Below, in pieces: positions 29,182-38,561 of a stretch of 64,000 bases of DNA. The notes beneath the pieces are model-generated. The model saw nothing but the letters and a program-made list of their open reading frames with translations, searched no databases and had not been told where the DNA came from. The translations under genes and the position numbers were made by a program. The stretch is taken from assembly GCA_018607135.1 (NCBI GenBank), contig JABBCA010000082.1, positions 62,001 to 126,000 on the forward strand, given 5' to 3'. The stretch comes from Opitutales bacterium (lineage in GTDB: Bacteria > Verrucomicrobiota > Verrucomicrobiia > Opitutales > Coraliomargaritaceae). Position 1 is the first letter of the stretch. Every line of letters starts with the position of its first letter.

Positions 29182-30663
29182 ATGAATCAGAAGAAAGTAT
29201 ATCTCGCAGTCGACCTTGGAGCTGGCAGTGGTCGTGTCCTAGCCGGTGAATTTGACGGCAATCGCATCGAACTGCACGAACTAAACCGCTTCGACAACAT
29301 CGCCCTAGAATTACCAAGCGGAGTGCATTGCAACATTCCCTCGCTCTATCACAACATTCTCGATGGTTTAAGGACTGCAGCTGATACCTATGGCGATGCG
29401 GTAGTCAGCTTAGGCATTGATACATGGGGAGTTGATTATGGTCTTTTTGATAAAAACGGTCGCTTACTGGGCTTGCCATACAATTACCGCGACAGTCGCA
29501 CCGATGGCATGGTGGAGAAAGCATTTGAAAAAGTCCCTAAAGAAGAAATTTATAAAAAGACTGGTATCGACTGCCTTTTCTTTAACTCAATTTATCAATT
29601 GCTATCCGAAGTTGAGACCGACAGCCCTGCCCTCAGCGTCGCTGAAGACTTACTCTTCACGCCAGACCTATTGGGCTATTGGTTAACCGGCAACAAAACC
29701 CAAGAACGAAGCATCGCTAGCACCTCCCAGCTCTACAACCCAACAACTAAAGATTGGGACTTCGAACTGATTGAAAGTTTAGGCATTCCGAAACGTCTCT
29801 TCAAAAAGATCAGCGACCCCGGCAGTGTGCTTGGCGAACTATCAGATAAAGTTGCGCGTAGGACTGGCTTAAGCGGTGTCAAAGTAATCACAGTTGGCGG
29901 ACATGACACTGCAAGCGCAGTCGCAGCGGTCCCAAGCCAATCACCGACTCCAGCCTATCTCAGCAGTGGCACTTGGTCATTACTGGGTCTAGAACTACCA
30001 GAACCAGTCATCAACGAGCAGTCTCTCACCGACGGATTTACCAACGAAATTGGAGTGAACAATAAAGTGCGCTTTTTGAAGAACATCTGCGGACTATGGT
30101 TGATCCAGCAAAGCAAGCGTTACTGGCGTGCAGGTGGAGAAGATATTGCCTATAGTAAAATGGCTAGCTTTGCAGCAAAAGCGACCCCCTTCCGCAGCCT
30201 GATCAACCCAGACGACAAGCGTTTTATCGAAGCCGGCCGAATGCCCGAGAAGATTCAAGAGTTTTGCCACGAAACTGGACAGCCAGTTCCAGAGACTAAG
30301 GGTGAAATCATCCGTTGCATTTATGAGAGCCTCGCTCTCAGATACGCACAAGTCTGGCAAAAGCTAGTGCAATACACAGAACACAAGCCAGAGACGCTCC
30401 ACATTGTCGGCGGTGGTTGCCAAGACAAGCTGCTCAACCAATTTGCTGCGAATGCGATAGGCGTAAGGGTTGCCGCATGCCCTGTCGAAGCGACCGGACT
30501 TGGCAATATTCTATCTCAAATGCTCGCAGACAAGGTAATTTCAGGCCTCTCGGAAGGCCGTAAAATTGTTCTAAACTCCTCACTCGTCGAAATTTTTGAG
30601 CCAGCCGATCAAGTGCCTTGGCAAGAAGCCAAAGCAAAATTCTCCCAGCTCACAAAGGTCTAA
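29182..30663 (+). CDS. rhaB: Rhamnulokinase
   Basis: A 493-residue FGGY-type sugar kinase that phosphorylates L-rhamnulose at C1. The family start AVDLGAGSGRVLAGEFDG, the substrate region GIDTWGVDYGLFD, NYRDSRTDGM, GGHDTASAVAAVP and the hinge LHIVGGGCQDKLLNQFAAN are all visible. It precedes the PfkB kinase gene by 135 bp and follows DeoR by 34 bp. Its product feeds the BMC aldolase. Related kinases act on fuculose, so dual use is possible, but the rhamnose isomerase in the window supports rhamnulose. Confidence 0.93.
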   Translation: MNQKKVYLAVDLGAGSGRVLAGEFDGNRIELHELNRFDNIALELPSGVHCNIPSLYHNILDGLRTAADTYGDAVVSLGIDTWGVDYGLFDKNGRLLGLPYNYRDSRTDGMVEKAFEKVPKEEIYKKTGIDCLFFNSIYQLLSEVETDSPALSVAEDLLFTPDLLGYWLTGNKTQERSIASTSQLYNPTTKDWDFELIESLGIPKRLFKKISDPGSVLGELSDKVARRTGLSGVKVITVGGHDTASAVAAVPSQSPTPAYLSSGTWSLLGLELPEPVINEQSLTDGFTNEIGVNNKVRFLKNICGLWLIQQSKRYWRAGGEDIAYSKMASFAAKATPFRSLINPDDKRFIEAGRMPEKIQEFCHETGQPVPETKGEIIRCIYESLALRYAQVWQKLVQYTEHKPETLHIVGGGCQDKLLNQFAANAIGVRVAACPVEATGLGNILSQMLADKVISGLSEGRKIVLNSSLVEIFEPADQVPWQEAKAKFSQLTKV

Positions 30664-30798
30664 GCTCTAAGAGTTATACTACCGCCATCTTAGCGAAAGA
30701 TCTACCAATTCATATTAAGACTACCTGCACATACTACCAAAAACATAGTTATAAGACCAAGAATAACCTAAAAATAATAGTATCCAGAAGTCCATACA

Positions 30799-31896
30799 AT
30801 GAAAACCAAAATCAATCAGTATAACGATTATATCAACCACCTTAGCGGTAACATCTTACTTGGATGCGACGGCTTTGTCGACGAAACCTACGAGATCGTC
30901 GAGGTTCGTAAAAGTCAGACAGAGTTCACTGCTATCGAAAACCTTAAAGACTTCGGTAAACTCATCGTCGATCGCGCTGGTGGTGGCGTAGGCGTTGAAA
31001 TTGTCCCAAAGCGTCGCTGCGAGGGCGGCTTTGGCATCAACTCAGGACGAATTGCCGCATGCTTGGGCCTCAAACCTGTGCTTCCAGGTCTTTATGGTAA
31101 AAAAGAAATCGACCCGGCTTTCCATGAGTTCGTTGATACTTGCGAATTAACTTCATTGGGTGACCCTGCGCTAACACTCGCATTCGAATTCTCAAATGGA
31201 AAACTTTTGATGAGCGATCTGGGTGCCGTTTCCAACCTTCGATGGGCAGATTTCGAAAAACACTACTCTAAGGAGAAGATTACAGAATTGTTTACCGATG
31301 TCGACATTCTAGGACTGGGCTACTGGTCACTCACCTCTAACTTCGATGACCTTTTCATGGGCTTCATGAAACAATATGAAACACTCAAGCCCCCCAGGCG
31401 CATGTTCTTCGACTTCGCAGATATCAAGAAGAAGTCTAGTGAGTCCTTCATCCAGTCACTGGAGATGATCCAGAAATACAATAGTAAGATCCCGATGACT
31501 TTCAGCCTGAACCATCATGAGATAATGGAATTGTGCTCAAGAATTGGAGTCGATTGCAAAGAGGCAACACCCGAGGCAATCTCTGCGGCGTTGCCAATCG
31601 CCCGCGACAAAATCGGCTTTGATGAACTCGTTGTTCACACACCGGACTTTGCAGTGGCTTCGAGTAAGACTGAAGGTGAAGCAATCGCCATGCAGGAGCG
31701 TCAGACCAATGTCATTCGCCTCGCAGGAGCTGGCGACAGCTTCAACGGTGGCTACATGTGTGCATCTCTAGGCGAGCTTCCAATCAAGCAGCGACTGGTA
31801 TTGGCCAACGCAGCGACCGCATTCTTTGTCACACATGGCACTGGCCCCACAAAGCAGCAGCTAATCGATCAAATCGAAAAAGCCTCAGACAAATAA
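30799..31896 (+). CDS. PfkB/ribokinase-family carbohydrate kinase
   Basis: A 365-residue sugar kinase of the PfkB clan. The second family signature, RLAGAGDSFNGGYMCA (about residues 304-319), carries the catalytic aspartate. The N-terminal half has GCDGFVDETYEIV and a glycine-rich GGGVGVEIVPKRR segment that is longer than in ribokinase. The substrate is not evident. Genes of this type often travel with PVM compartment loci, so a phosphorylated or free deoxysugar is likely. It lies 21 bp before the epimerase-like gene, with which it is probably co-transcribed. Confidence 0.85.
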   Translation: MKTKINQYNDYINHLSGNILLGCDGFVDETYEIVEVRKSQTEFTAIENLKDFGKLIVDRAGGGVGVEIVPKRRCEGGFGINSGRIAACLGLKPVLPGLYGKKEIDPAFHEFVDTCELTSLGDPALTLAFEFSNGKLLMSDLGAVSNLRWADFEKHYSKEKITELFTDVDILGLGYWSLTSNFDDLFMGFMKQYETLKPPRRMFFDFADIKKKSSESFIQSLEMIQKYNSKIPMTFSLNHHEIMELCSRIGVDCKEATPEAISAALPIARDKIGFDELVVHTPDFAVASSKTEGEAIAMQERQTNVIRLAGAGDSFNGGYMCASLGELPIKQRLVLANAATAFFVTHGTGPTKQQLIDQIEKASDK

Positions 31897-31917
31897 AAAC
31901 TCAACACTAGGACCCAT

Positions 31918-33087
31918 ATGAAAACACTCTACAAACTCCCCCTACTGAGTCCCGGATCAACAGCAGGCTTTAAAACTGTTGAACTCAATGATGGCACTGG
32001 CTGGTCTGTAAAATCCTACACACTACGCGGTGGCTTACAAGATGGCGTCCAAGTCGTCGAAATCAACAACGGCAAGCTCTCCTTCGCAGTCCTTCCAACT
32101 CGCGGCATGGGCATCTGGAAAGGTCAGTGTGTCGATTTACCACTCGGTTGGGACTCGCCGGTCAAAGATCCCGTCAATCCGGCTTTTATTAACCAGCAAG
32201 AACGTGGCGGCATCGGCTGGCTCAAAGGTTTCAACGAATGGGTCGTGCGCTGTGGTCTCAATAGCATGGGAGCTCCTTGCACGGATACCGTGCTCGATTA
32301 CAGTGGCAACGAGTTTGACGTGTCGCTCACACTACACGGCAACATTGCAAATATCCCAGCACGCGCAGTCTCCATTGAAGTCACAGACCAAGCGATAACT
32401 TTAAAAGGCGAAGTGGATGAGACCATGATGTTTGGTCCGGCCCTTAGGCTCAATACCGAGATTCGCACTGAGCTCGGTTCTGGCAACCTAAGTATCGTAG
32501 ATACAGTTACTAATCTCGGAGGCAACCCGGTCGAGCACCAGCTGCTCTATCACGTCAACTATGGCGCCCCGCTACTTGAGAAAGGTTCCCGAATGGTAGT
32601 GCCATTCAAACAACTCGCACCACGCGATCCACGCGCGGCAGAGGGTATCAAAACTGTGGATACCTATACGGCTCCTGAGGTCGGGTTTGTAGAGCAAGGC
32701 TACTATTACGAACTTGTAGGTAAGCGAGGAACTCAAGAAACAATGACTATGCTGCGCAATGCAGCTGGAGACCGAGCCTCTTGTTTAAAGTTCTCACTTA
32801 AGGACTTCCCTTGTTTTACCCTTTGGAAAAATCCTGCAGGACAGGCCGACGGTTACGTCACCGGAATGGAACCCGCAACAAGCTATCCAAACAGTCGGCG
32901 ATTTGAGCGAGAAAAAGGACGCGTCATCAACATAGATGGTGGTAAGTCTAGAACAACCACCCTCGTGATCGAAAACCTAACTACTAAAAAAGCAGTCCAT
33001 GAGGCAGAAGTCGAAATCAAACAGCTTCAAAAAATAGCTAAAAGCAATGTGCATCCACTACCAATAGCACGTTTTTCTGACATCTGA
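31918..33087 (+). CDS. DUF4432 aldose-1-epimerase-like protein
   Basis: A 389-residue protein of the galactose-mutarotase-like beta-sandwich superfamily (DUF4432). It has PTRGMGIWKG, GGIGWLKGFNEWVVRCGL, YHVNYGAPLLEKGS and GMEPATSYPNSR, the last two regions matching where mutarotases place catalytic His/Glu. It could interconvert anomers of rhamnose, fucose or their ketoses. This role would matter here because the window's only rhamnose-mutarotase gene is a pseudogene. No signal peptide is seen, so it is probably cytoplasmic. Confidence 0.85.
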   Translation: MKTLYKLPLLSPGSTAGFKTVELNDGTGWSVKSYTLRGGLQDGVQVVEINNGKLSFAVLPTRGMGIWKGQCVDLPLGWDSPVKDPVNPAFINQQERGGIGWLKGFNEWVVRCGLNSMGAPCTDTVLDYSGNEFDVSLTLHGNIANIPARAVSIEVTDQAITLKGEVDETMMFGPALRLNTEIRTELGSGNLSIVDTVTNLGGNPVEHQLLYHVNYGAPLLEKGSRMVVPFKQLAPRDPRAAEGIKTVDTYTAPEVGFVEQGYYYELVGKRGTQETMTMLRNAAGDRASCLKFSLKDFPCFTLWKNPAGQADGYVTGMEPATSYPNSRRFEREKGRVINIDGGKSRTTTLVIENLTTKKAVHEAEVEIKQLQKIAKSNVHPLPIARFSDI

Positions 33088-33174
33088 TATTTCTGGAGCG
33101 CTCTGGCACCAAACTCTAACACAAACTACCTATTTAAAACAACCAAAGTTCTCCTCAATGGGAGATTCAATCGA

Positions 33175-34674
33175 ATGAAAAGTCCTAACCAAATCGAAAA
33201 CCCTGACGTTATATTAATCGGAAGTGGCATCATGTCTTCCACCTTGGGCGCGATGCTCAAAGAGCTCAACCCTGAGCTCAAAATACAACTCTACGAAATG
33301 ACTGAAGAGCTTGCAAAGGAAGCCTCTAATGGGTGGCACAATGCTGGCACCGGGCACGCGGGCATTTGCGAACTCAGCTATACACCATCATATGGCGACG
33401 ACGGTGAAGTCGATGTCAATAAAGCATTTGAGATCTTCAACCAGTTCGAACATTCCAAGCAATTCTGGGGCTATGCCGCCCGCACAGGAATGATCAAGGA
33501 CACGCACGAGTTCATCAACCCTGTTCCGCACCTGAGCTTCGTTTATGGACAAGAGCAAGTCGACTTTCTGCGTTCGCGCTTCAAAAAGATGCAAGCGCAC
33601 CACTTCTTCGAAGAGATGACTTATACCGAAGACGTCGAAGAGATTCGCAAGCTAGCTCCACTGCTTCTGGAAGGACGTGACAACACACCGATTGCAGTTA
33701 CCAAAATGGAGCGCGGAACGGATGTAAACTACGGCTCGCTGTCCGACAAGCTAATCAACTGGCTCGGTGAGCAAGACGGCTGCGGCTTTGCGACTAGCCA
33801 CCGAATCACTGACATTACTAAAACTGGCGATCGTTGGACCCTCGAAATCAAGGATCTAAATACAAAGCAAAAGTTTACCAACACTGCAAAGTTTGTCTTC
33901 ATCGGCGCAGGTGGAGGCAGTCTTCCTCTACTACAGAAATCTGGCATCAAGGAAAGTAAAGGCTTTGGTGGCTTTCCGATCGGCGGCCAATGGCTTATTT
34001 GCGATAAGCCTGAAATCGTTGAAAAACACATGGCAAAAGTCTATGGCATGTCCCCTGGCGCTGCACCCACGATGGCGGTTCCACACCTCGACACACGTAT
34101 TATCGACGGCAAAAAAGCGATTCTTTTTGGACCCTATGCGGCCTGGACCACAAAGTTTCTTCACATTGAAGGCAAGATGACCGACCTACCAGGATCTATT
34201 CGAACCGATAACATCGCCTCACTTATCAAAGTAGGCCTGCACAACATCCCGCTCGTTCGCTACCTAATCCAACAAGGCACGCAAAGCATGAAGACCCGTA
34301 TGGGTGAACTACAAAACTTCTATCCGGATGCAAAAGAAGAAGACTGGCAACTCATTGACGCAGGCATCCGCGTGCAAGCCATTAAAAAAGAGGACGGCGA
34401 TGCGGGTATTGTTCACTTTGGCACCGAGGTCCTCACTTCTGAAGACAACAGCATTTCCTCACTTTTGGGTGCCTCACCCGGCGCATCAGTCTCCGCAAAC
34501 ATCATCTTAGAAGTGATTAAACGCTGCTTCAGCGATAGTTTAGCAACCGACCAAGGCCACGAACGTATGAAGGCGATGATCCCTTCCTATGACGAGGATC
34601 TCCGCCTTCCAGAATTTGCAGATCGACAACGCAAACTCAGCGAAGAAGCCTTTAAGTCTTTAAACTGTATTTAA
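33175..34674 (+). CDS. mqo: Malate:quinone oxidoreductase
   Basis: A 499-residue FAD-dependent peripheral membrane enzyme that oxidises malate to oxaloacetate and passes electrons to quinone. Visible family features are the dinucleotide start VILIGSGIMSSTLGAML, SNGWHNAGTGHAGICELSYTP, ERGTDVNYG, FIGAGGGSLPLLQKSGI and LLGASPGASVSANI near the C-terminus. It follows the epimerase-like gene by 87 bp. Together with the malate dehydrogenase of the BMC operon it would form an NADH-to-quinone shuttle. Confidence 0.95.
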   Translation: MKSPNQIENPDVILIGSGIMSSTLGAMLKELNPELKIQLYEMTEELAKEASNGWHNAGTGHAGICELSYTPSYGDDGEVDVNKAFEIFNQFEHSKQFWGYAARTGMIKDTHEFINPVPHLSFVYGQEQVDFLRSRFKKMQAHHFFEEMTYTEDVEEIRKLAPLLLEGRDNTPIAVTKMERGTDVNYGSLSDKLINWLGEQDGCGFATSHRITDITKTGDRWTLEIKDLNTKQKFTNTAKFVFIGAGGGSLPLLQKSGIKESKGFGGFPIGGQWLICDKPEIVEKHMAKVYGMSPGAAPTMAVPHLDTRIIDGKKAILFGPYAAWTTKFLHIEGKMTDLPGSIRTDNIASLIKVGLHNIPLVRYLIQQGTQSMKTRMGELQNFYPDAKEEDWQLIDAGIRVQAIKKEDGDAGIVHFGTEVLTSEDNSISSLLGASPGASVSANIILEVIKRCFSDSLATDQGHERMKAMIPSYDEDLRLPEFADRQRKLSEEAFKSLNCI

Positions 34675-34701
34675 AAATCGATACGGGCCGAACAAAATCT
34701 C

Positions 34702-36267
34702 ATGGCAATCTGTCACTTAGCATGCGACGAGTCTCAACAAAGACTCATCCAAGACTGTGCTCTATTTCATGAGAGTGACATCAGAGAAATCGAACTTCCC
34801 ATCACGGGCCAAACCGTAGAGATCGACTTACTCATTGCTGGGTCTGGCATTACCAACTTTATCGATCTAGCCGCGACCATTTCAGACTGGAACATTCCAC
34901 CAGCGACACTCTTCATTATCAAGGATGAAGTCTACGCTGATTTATCCAATAGGCTGCATTATCACCCACGTATCGGACGCTCCATATTCCACTGTAGAGC
35001 TAGCTCTACAACTGCAATTCTAGAAGGCTTAAAAGCCTGTCACCAGTTCTACACGGAACGGTCAAAGATTGCATTTGTAAATTCAGCATCTGGACACTAC
35101 ACGACCAACAATATTTCCCCAAGATGGCTATTCCAAACACTCATGGAGCATCTTGATGAATATATTTATTTTAAAGATACTGACTCTAAGTTCTTAGCGG
35201 TGAGTCGCTATCTCACTGAAAGTTGCGGTAAAAAATCTCCGAGCGAAATTCTCGGACTAAGAGATTTTGATCTCTTCGATTCTGCACATTCAAAAGAAGC
35301 ATATCAGGACGAACGTAAAATCGCGCTAGGAGAGATCCATGAGTTGTATAAAGAAGAGAAAGTCATACACAATGGCCACGTCACTTGGGTTGCTACGCGC
35401 AAGCTCCCACTCCATACACGGTCAAATTACCTAGCTGGTAGCTTTGGTTTATCGCGAGATATTACAAAGTCGAAAGACCTGCATGACAAACTTGAAGAAG
35501 CACATGAGCGAATGCACTCGGAACTGCTCCTTGCACGCAAAATGCAAGAGAGCTCGATGCAACAAAGTATCCCCTTGTTCAACGCGAGCTCAGGTTCTAG
35601 CAAACTTGAAATCGCAACTCATTACCGTCCCTCCTTCCACCTAAGCGGTGACTTTTACTCCATATCAAAAGCAGAAGACGGTAATGCCATGATACTCATC
35701 GCCGATGTAATGGGTCATGGGGTTCGAGCTGCAATGGTCACTGCGATGATTCAACTCGCCGTGCAACAACTAAGTGACCTCAGTAACCAACCATCACTTT
35801 ACATGGCGCGGCTGAATGAAATGCTGCACCACACGATTCAATCAGCAGGACAGATCCTTTTTGCCACCGCCGCTTATTGCTATATTGACCTAAACAACAA
35901 CCAGCTAAGCTATGTCCAAGCAGGCGGCAATCACGGCTTGCACCTATCAAAAGCGAAGCACCGCTGTAATAAATTTAATGGCACGACTATAGCGCCAGCG
36001 CTGGGTTTGCTTCCCAACAGCGAATACATCAGTAATGAAATCGACTTAAATCCAGGCGACGAAATCATACTCTACACCGATGGAATCATCGAGGCATCCA
36101 ATGGTCGTTCAGACTTTGGTGAACGATCACTTCAAGACTTCTTCACCAACAATCAGATTGATCAATTGGACGATAAAATGGATCGACTCCTCAGCAGCCT
36201 AGAACAATTTACAGGCTCCAAGCAACTTGAGGACGATCTCTGTTTGATCGGTCTACGGATTCATTAG
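34702..36267 (+). CDS. PAS-SpoIIE (PP2C-like) response phosphatase
   Basis: A 521-residue signalling protein. Residues 1-125 look like a degenerate receiver-like domain with no clear phospho-acceptor set. A PAS/PAC domain follows (about 145-265, YIYFKDTDSKFLAVSRYL, GLSRDITKSKD), then a coiled coil (266-290) and a SpoIIE-type phosphatase (FHLSGDFYSI, IADVMGHGVRAAMVT, LYTDGIIEASN, DDLCLIGLRIH). SpoIIE enzymes usually dephosphorylate anti-anti-sigma factors. None is encoded nearby, so the target is unknown. It starts 27 bp after mqo. Confidence 0.9.
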   Translation: MAICHLACDESQQRLIQDCALFHESDIREIELPITGQTVEIDLLIAGSGITNFIDLAATISDWNIPPATLFIIKDEVYADLSNRLHYHPRIGRSIFHCRASSTTAILEGLKACHQFYTERSKIAFVNSASGHYTTNNISPRWLFQTLMEHLDEYIYFKDTDSKFLAVSRYLTESCGKKSPSEILGLRDFDLFDSAHSKEAYQDERKIALGEIHELYKEEKVIHNGHVTWVATRKLPLHTRSNYLAGSFGLSRDITKSKDLHDKLEEAHERMHSELLLARKMQESSMQQSIPLFNASSGSSKLEIATHYRPSFHLSGDFYSISKAEDGNAMILIADVMGHGVRAAMVTAMIQLAVQQLSDLSNQPSLYMARLNEMLHHTIQSAGQILFATAAYCYIDLNNNQLSYVQAGGNHGLHLSKAKHRCNKFNGTTIAPALGLLPNSEYISNEIDLNPGDEIILYTDGIIEASNGRSDFGERSLQDFFTNNQIDQLDDKMDRLLSSLEQFTGSKQLEDDLCLIGLRIH

Positions 36268-36272
36268 TTGTT

Positions 36273-36304
36273 GTAAGTGGCCGCATGTAGAGACGACCAC
36301 TTAC
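36273..36304. terminator. Bidirectional hairpin between convergent genes
   Basis: GTAAGTGG (36273-36280) pairs with CCACTTAC (36297-36304) between the SpoIIE gene and rhaA. There is no clear T run, so it may rely on the stem alone. Confidence 0.5.
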
Positions 36305-36321
36305 GCCAAATAAAAGCATGA

Positions 36322-37563
36322 CTAACTGCGCTTAGAAAGCACTTCACTTTCATAACCTTTTACAGAACCCAATAAAGCGAGTTCTCCAGGAACATCATTT
36401 CGTTGGCAGAACTCTTCCCAGACTACAGACCAGGGCAAGGCCTTGGACTGCTCTAGAATCGCAAGTCGTGTAGTATAGTCGCCCGCAAGCTCGGCAGCTC
36501 GTAGTTGTTCCTGCGGCTCAAGGAGCGCAAGTAACAAAGACTTTTGTGCAGCGCGTGTTCCGATAGCCCATGCCCCAATTCGATTGATCGAGGCATCAAA
36601 GAAATCAAGGCCAATGTGTGTGCGCCCCAGCACATCGCAGCGCACCAACTCCTGCATGATCGCTTGCGTTTGATCATCGAAGAGCACCACATGGTCACTA
36701 TCCCAACGCACTCCACGTGAGACGTGTAGTAGCAGTTCAGGGACATACATCATCACTGATGAAATCTTATCAGCGATACCCTCAGTCGGATGGAAGTGCC
36801 CTGCGTCGAGGCAAAGTGCTGTTTGGTTTTTAATCGCATATCCCATGTAGAATTCATGTGAGCCAACGACCATGCTTTCAGAACCAATTCCAAACAGCTT
36901 ACACTCTACTGCATCAATGTGATGCGCAGAATCTAGCTTCTCAGCGAAAATTTCATCTAGGCTATCAGACAAACGTTGGCGATAGCTTTGGCGATCGGCT
37001 GGCATATCTTTCATGCCGTCTGGCACCCAAACATTCATCACACTCGCTGCGCCTAGCTGCTCGCCGAAGGCTGCACTGATCTTACGACTACGTTTGCAGT
37101 GCTCTATCCAGAAGGCACGAATCTCTGGGTCTGGGTGACTCAGCGTCAAGCCGTCGTCCGCCTTCGCATGTGAAAAACAGGAAGGGTTAAAGTCCAAGCC
37201 CACGTTGTTCTTTTTTGCCCAATCGATCCAACCTTGAAAGTGCTTCACTTCAATCTGATCACGATCAATGGGTTCACCACCAAAATCGCCGTAGATGGCA
37301 TGCAGGTTGAGACGATGCTGGCCTGGTAAGATGGATAAGACTTTTTCCAAATCTTGTTGCAACTCTGCAATAGTGCGCGCCTTGCCAGGGTAGTTGCCGG
37401 TCACGGCAAGACCACTACCCAGTGCTCCAGCACCTTCTTCAAAGCCTACGACATCATCGCCTTGCCAGCAGTGCAAAGAGATCGGGGTGTGCGCCATCTT
37501 TTCGAGCGCTTTTTCTACATCGACGCCAAGTGACGCATATAATTCTTTTACTTGATCAAACAT
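36322..37563 (-). CDS. rhaA: L-rhamnose isomerase
   Basis: A 413-residue metal-dependent TIM-barrel isomerase converting L-rhamnose to L-rhamnulose. Motifs include [15 protein letters not shown] (about residues 30-44), [49 protein letters not shown] and [14 protein letters not shown], which contain the metal-binding Glu, Asp and His residues. The ATG at 37563 gives the family-typical MFDQVKELY start; an upstream in-frame codon at 37605 is less likely. It is transcribed divergently from an AraC regulator 108 bp away. Confidence 0.95.
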   Translation of the reverse strand: MFDQVKELYASLGVDVEKALEKMAHTPISLHCWQGDDVVGFEEGAGALGSGLAVTGNYPGKARTIAELQQDLEKVLSILPGQHRLNLHAIYGDFGGEPIDRDQIEVKHFQGWIDWAKKNNVGLDFNPSCFSHAKADDGLTLSHPDPEIRAFWIEHCKRSRKISAAFGEQLGAASVMNVWVPDGMKDMPADRQSYRQRLSDSLDEIFAEKLDSAHHIDAVECKLFGIGSESMVVGSHEFYMGYAIKNQTALCLDAGHFHPTEGIADKISSVMMYVPELLLHVSRGVRWDSDHVVLFDDQTQAIMQELVRCDVLGRTHIGLDFFDASINRIGAWAIGTRAAQKSLLLALLEPQEQLRAAELAGDYTTRLAILEQSKALPWSVVWEEFCQRNDVPGELALLGSVKGYESEVLSKRS

Positions 37564-37625
37564 AATAGTTAAGGGGTTAAAACCAACAGTATGCCACAAA
37601 ATCACTACCTATAGAATACACACGC

Positions 37626-37653
37626 TGACATTATATTTGCACTTTTTGACATT
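37626..37653 (+). promoter_or_regulatory. Direct repeat, AraC-type binding site candidate
   Basis: TGACATT occurs at 37626-37632 and again at 37647-37653, in the same orientation and 21 bp apart. That spacing places both half-sites on one helix face, as AraC-family dimers require. It lies between rhaA (minus) and the AraC gene (plus). Confidence 0.45.
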
Positions 37654-37671
37654 TAAGCAGACACTCCTAAT

Positions 37672-38559
37672 ATGTCTGCCAATTCCAATAGCTTCAGCCG
37701 CTACCTCCCATCCGACCAGCAAGCCAAGGAATGGGGATGGAGACTGGTTGATGCAGGTCGACAAAAAGTCCCTAAAAACTCTATTTATCCAGACAAGGGC
37801 CACCCTCAAAATTACCTTTTTGACAAATCAGGTCGGCGCACGCTGGATGAATATCAAATCGTTTATATCGCGGCTGGCCATGGGCAGTTTGAGTCTGCTT
37901 CCGTGGCTCAAACTGCAGTCGAAACAGGTAATGCATTGATCCTCTATCCTGGTGAATGGCATCGCTACTCGCCCGACACTGATAGCGGCTGGACTGAGTA
38001 TTGGCTAGGCTTTCAAGGCCGCGAAGCCACGCGTATAATGAGCGCTTTCTTCAGCCCAGCAGAGGCTGTCATAAATGTGAGTCAAACGAAGGCAATTCTA
38101 CAGCATTTTGATCAGATACTCCACTGGTTACAGCAACCCGTGGCAGCAAAAGAACAAATACTCGCCAGCCACATTCCGCTCGCCTTGGCCCTACTGCGTT
38201 CGAGCACACAAAGTGACTCGATTGACCACAATTCAGATGCGGAACTGGTGCTCGAAGCCAAAGCCGAAATGCTCAGCCACCTAACGGATCGCACCGACCT
38301 AGAGGCTCTAGCTCAACAACTTGGTGTCAGCTACTCACGGTTTCGCTTTGCATTTAAAAAACAAACAGGCCACTCCCCGCGCGAATACGAAAACATGATC
38401 AAGCTCAATCGATCGCGAGACTTACTCAGTAGGGACCAACTGAGTGTCTCAGAAACAGCGCAAGCGCTTGGATACTCCTCCGTTTATTATTTTTCACGTG
38501 CTTTCAAAAAGCAATTTGGTCGCGCCCCACGTCAATGGCGATCCAAGCAAGTGGATTGA
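37672..38559 (+). CDS. AraC-family transcriptional regulator
   Basis: A 295-residue activator-type regulator. The N-terminal cupin-like sensor domain (about 20-170) has GNALILYPGEWHRYSPD and GWTEYWLGFQG. The C-terminal domain (about 200-292) has two helix-turn-helix units (LEALAQQLGVSYSRFRFAFKK and VSETAQALGYSSVYYFSRAFKK followed by FGRAPRQWR). It is divergent from rhaA, so the likely inducer is rhamnose or a related sugar. It converges on the LacI gene with only 2 bp between stop codons. Confidence 0.93.
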   Translation: MSANSNSFSRYLPSDQQAKEWGWRLVDAGRQKVPKNSIYPDKGHPQNYLFDKSGRRTLDEYQIVYIAAGHGQFESASVAQTAVETGNALILYPGEWHRYSPDTDSGWTEYWLGFQGREATRIMSAFFSPAEAVINVSQTKAILQHFDQILHWLQQPVAAKEQILASHIPLALALLRSSTQSDSIDHNSDAELVLEAKAEMLSHLTDRTDLEALAQQLGVSYSRFRFAFKKQTGHSPREYENMIKLNRSRDLLSRDQLSVSETAQALGYSSVYYFSRAFKKQFGRAPRQWRSKQVD

Positions 38560-38561
38560 AA

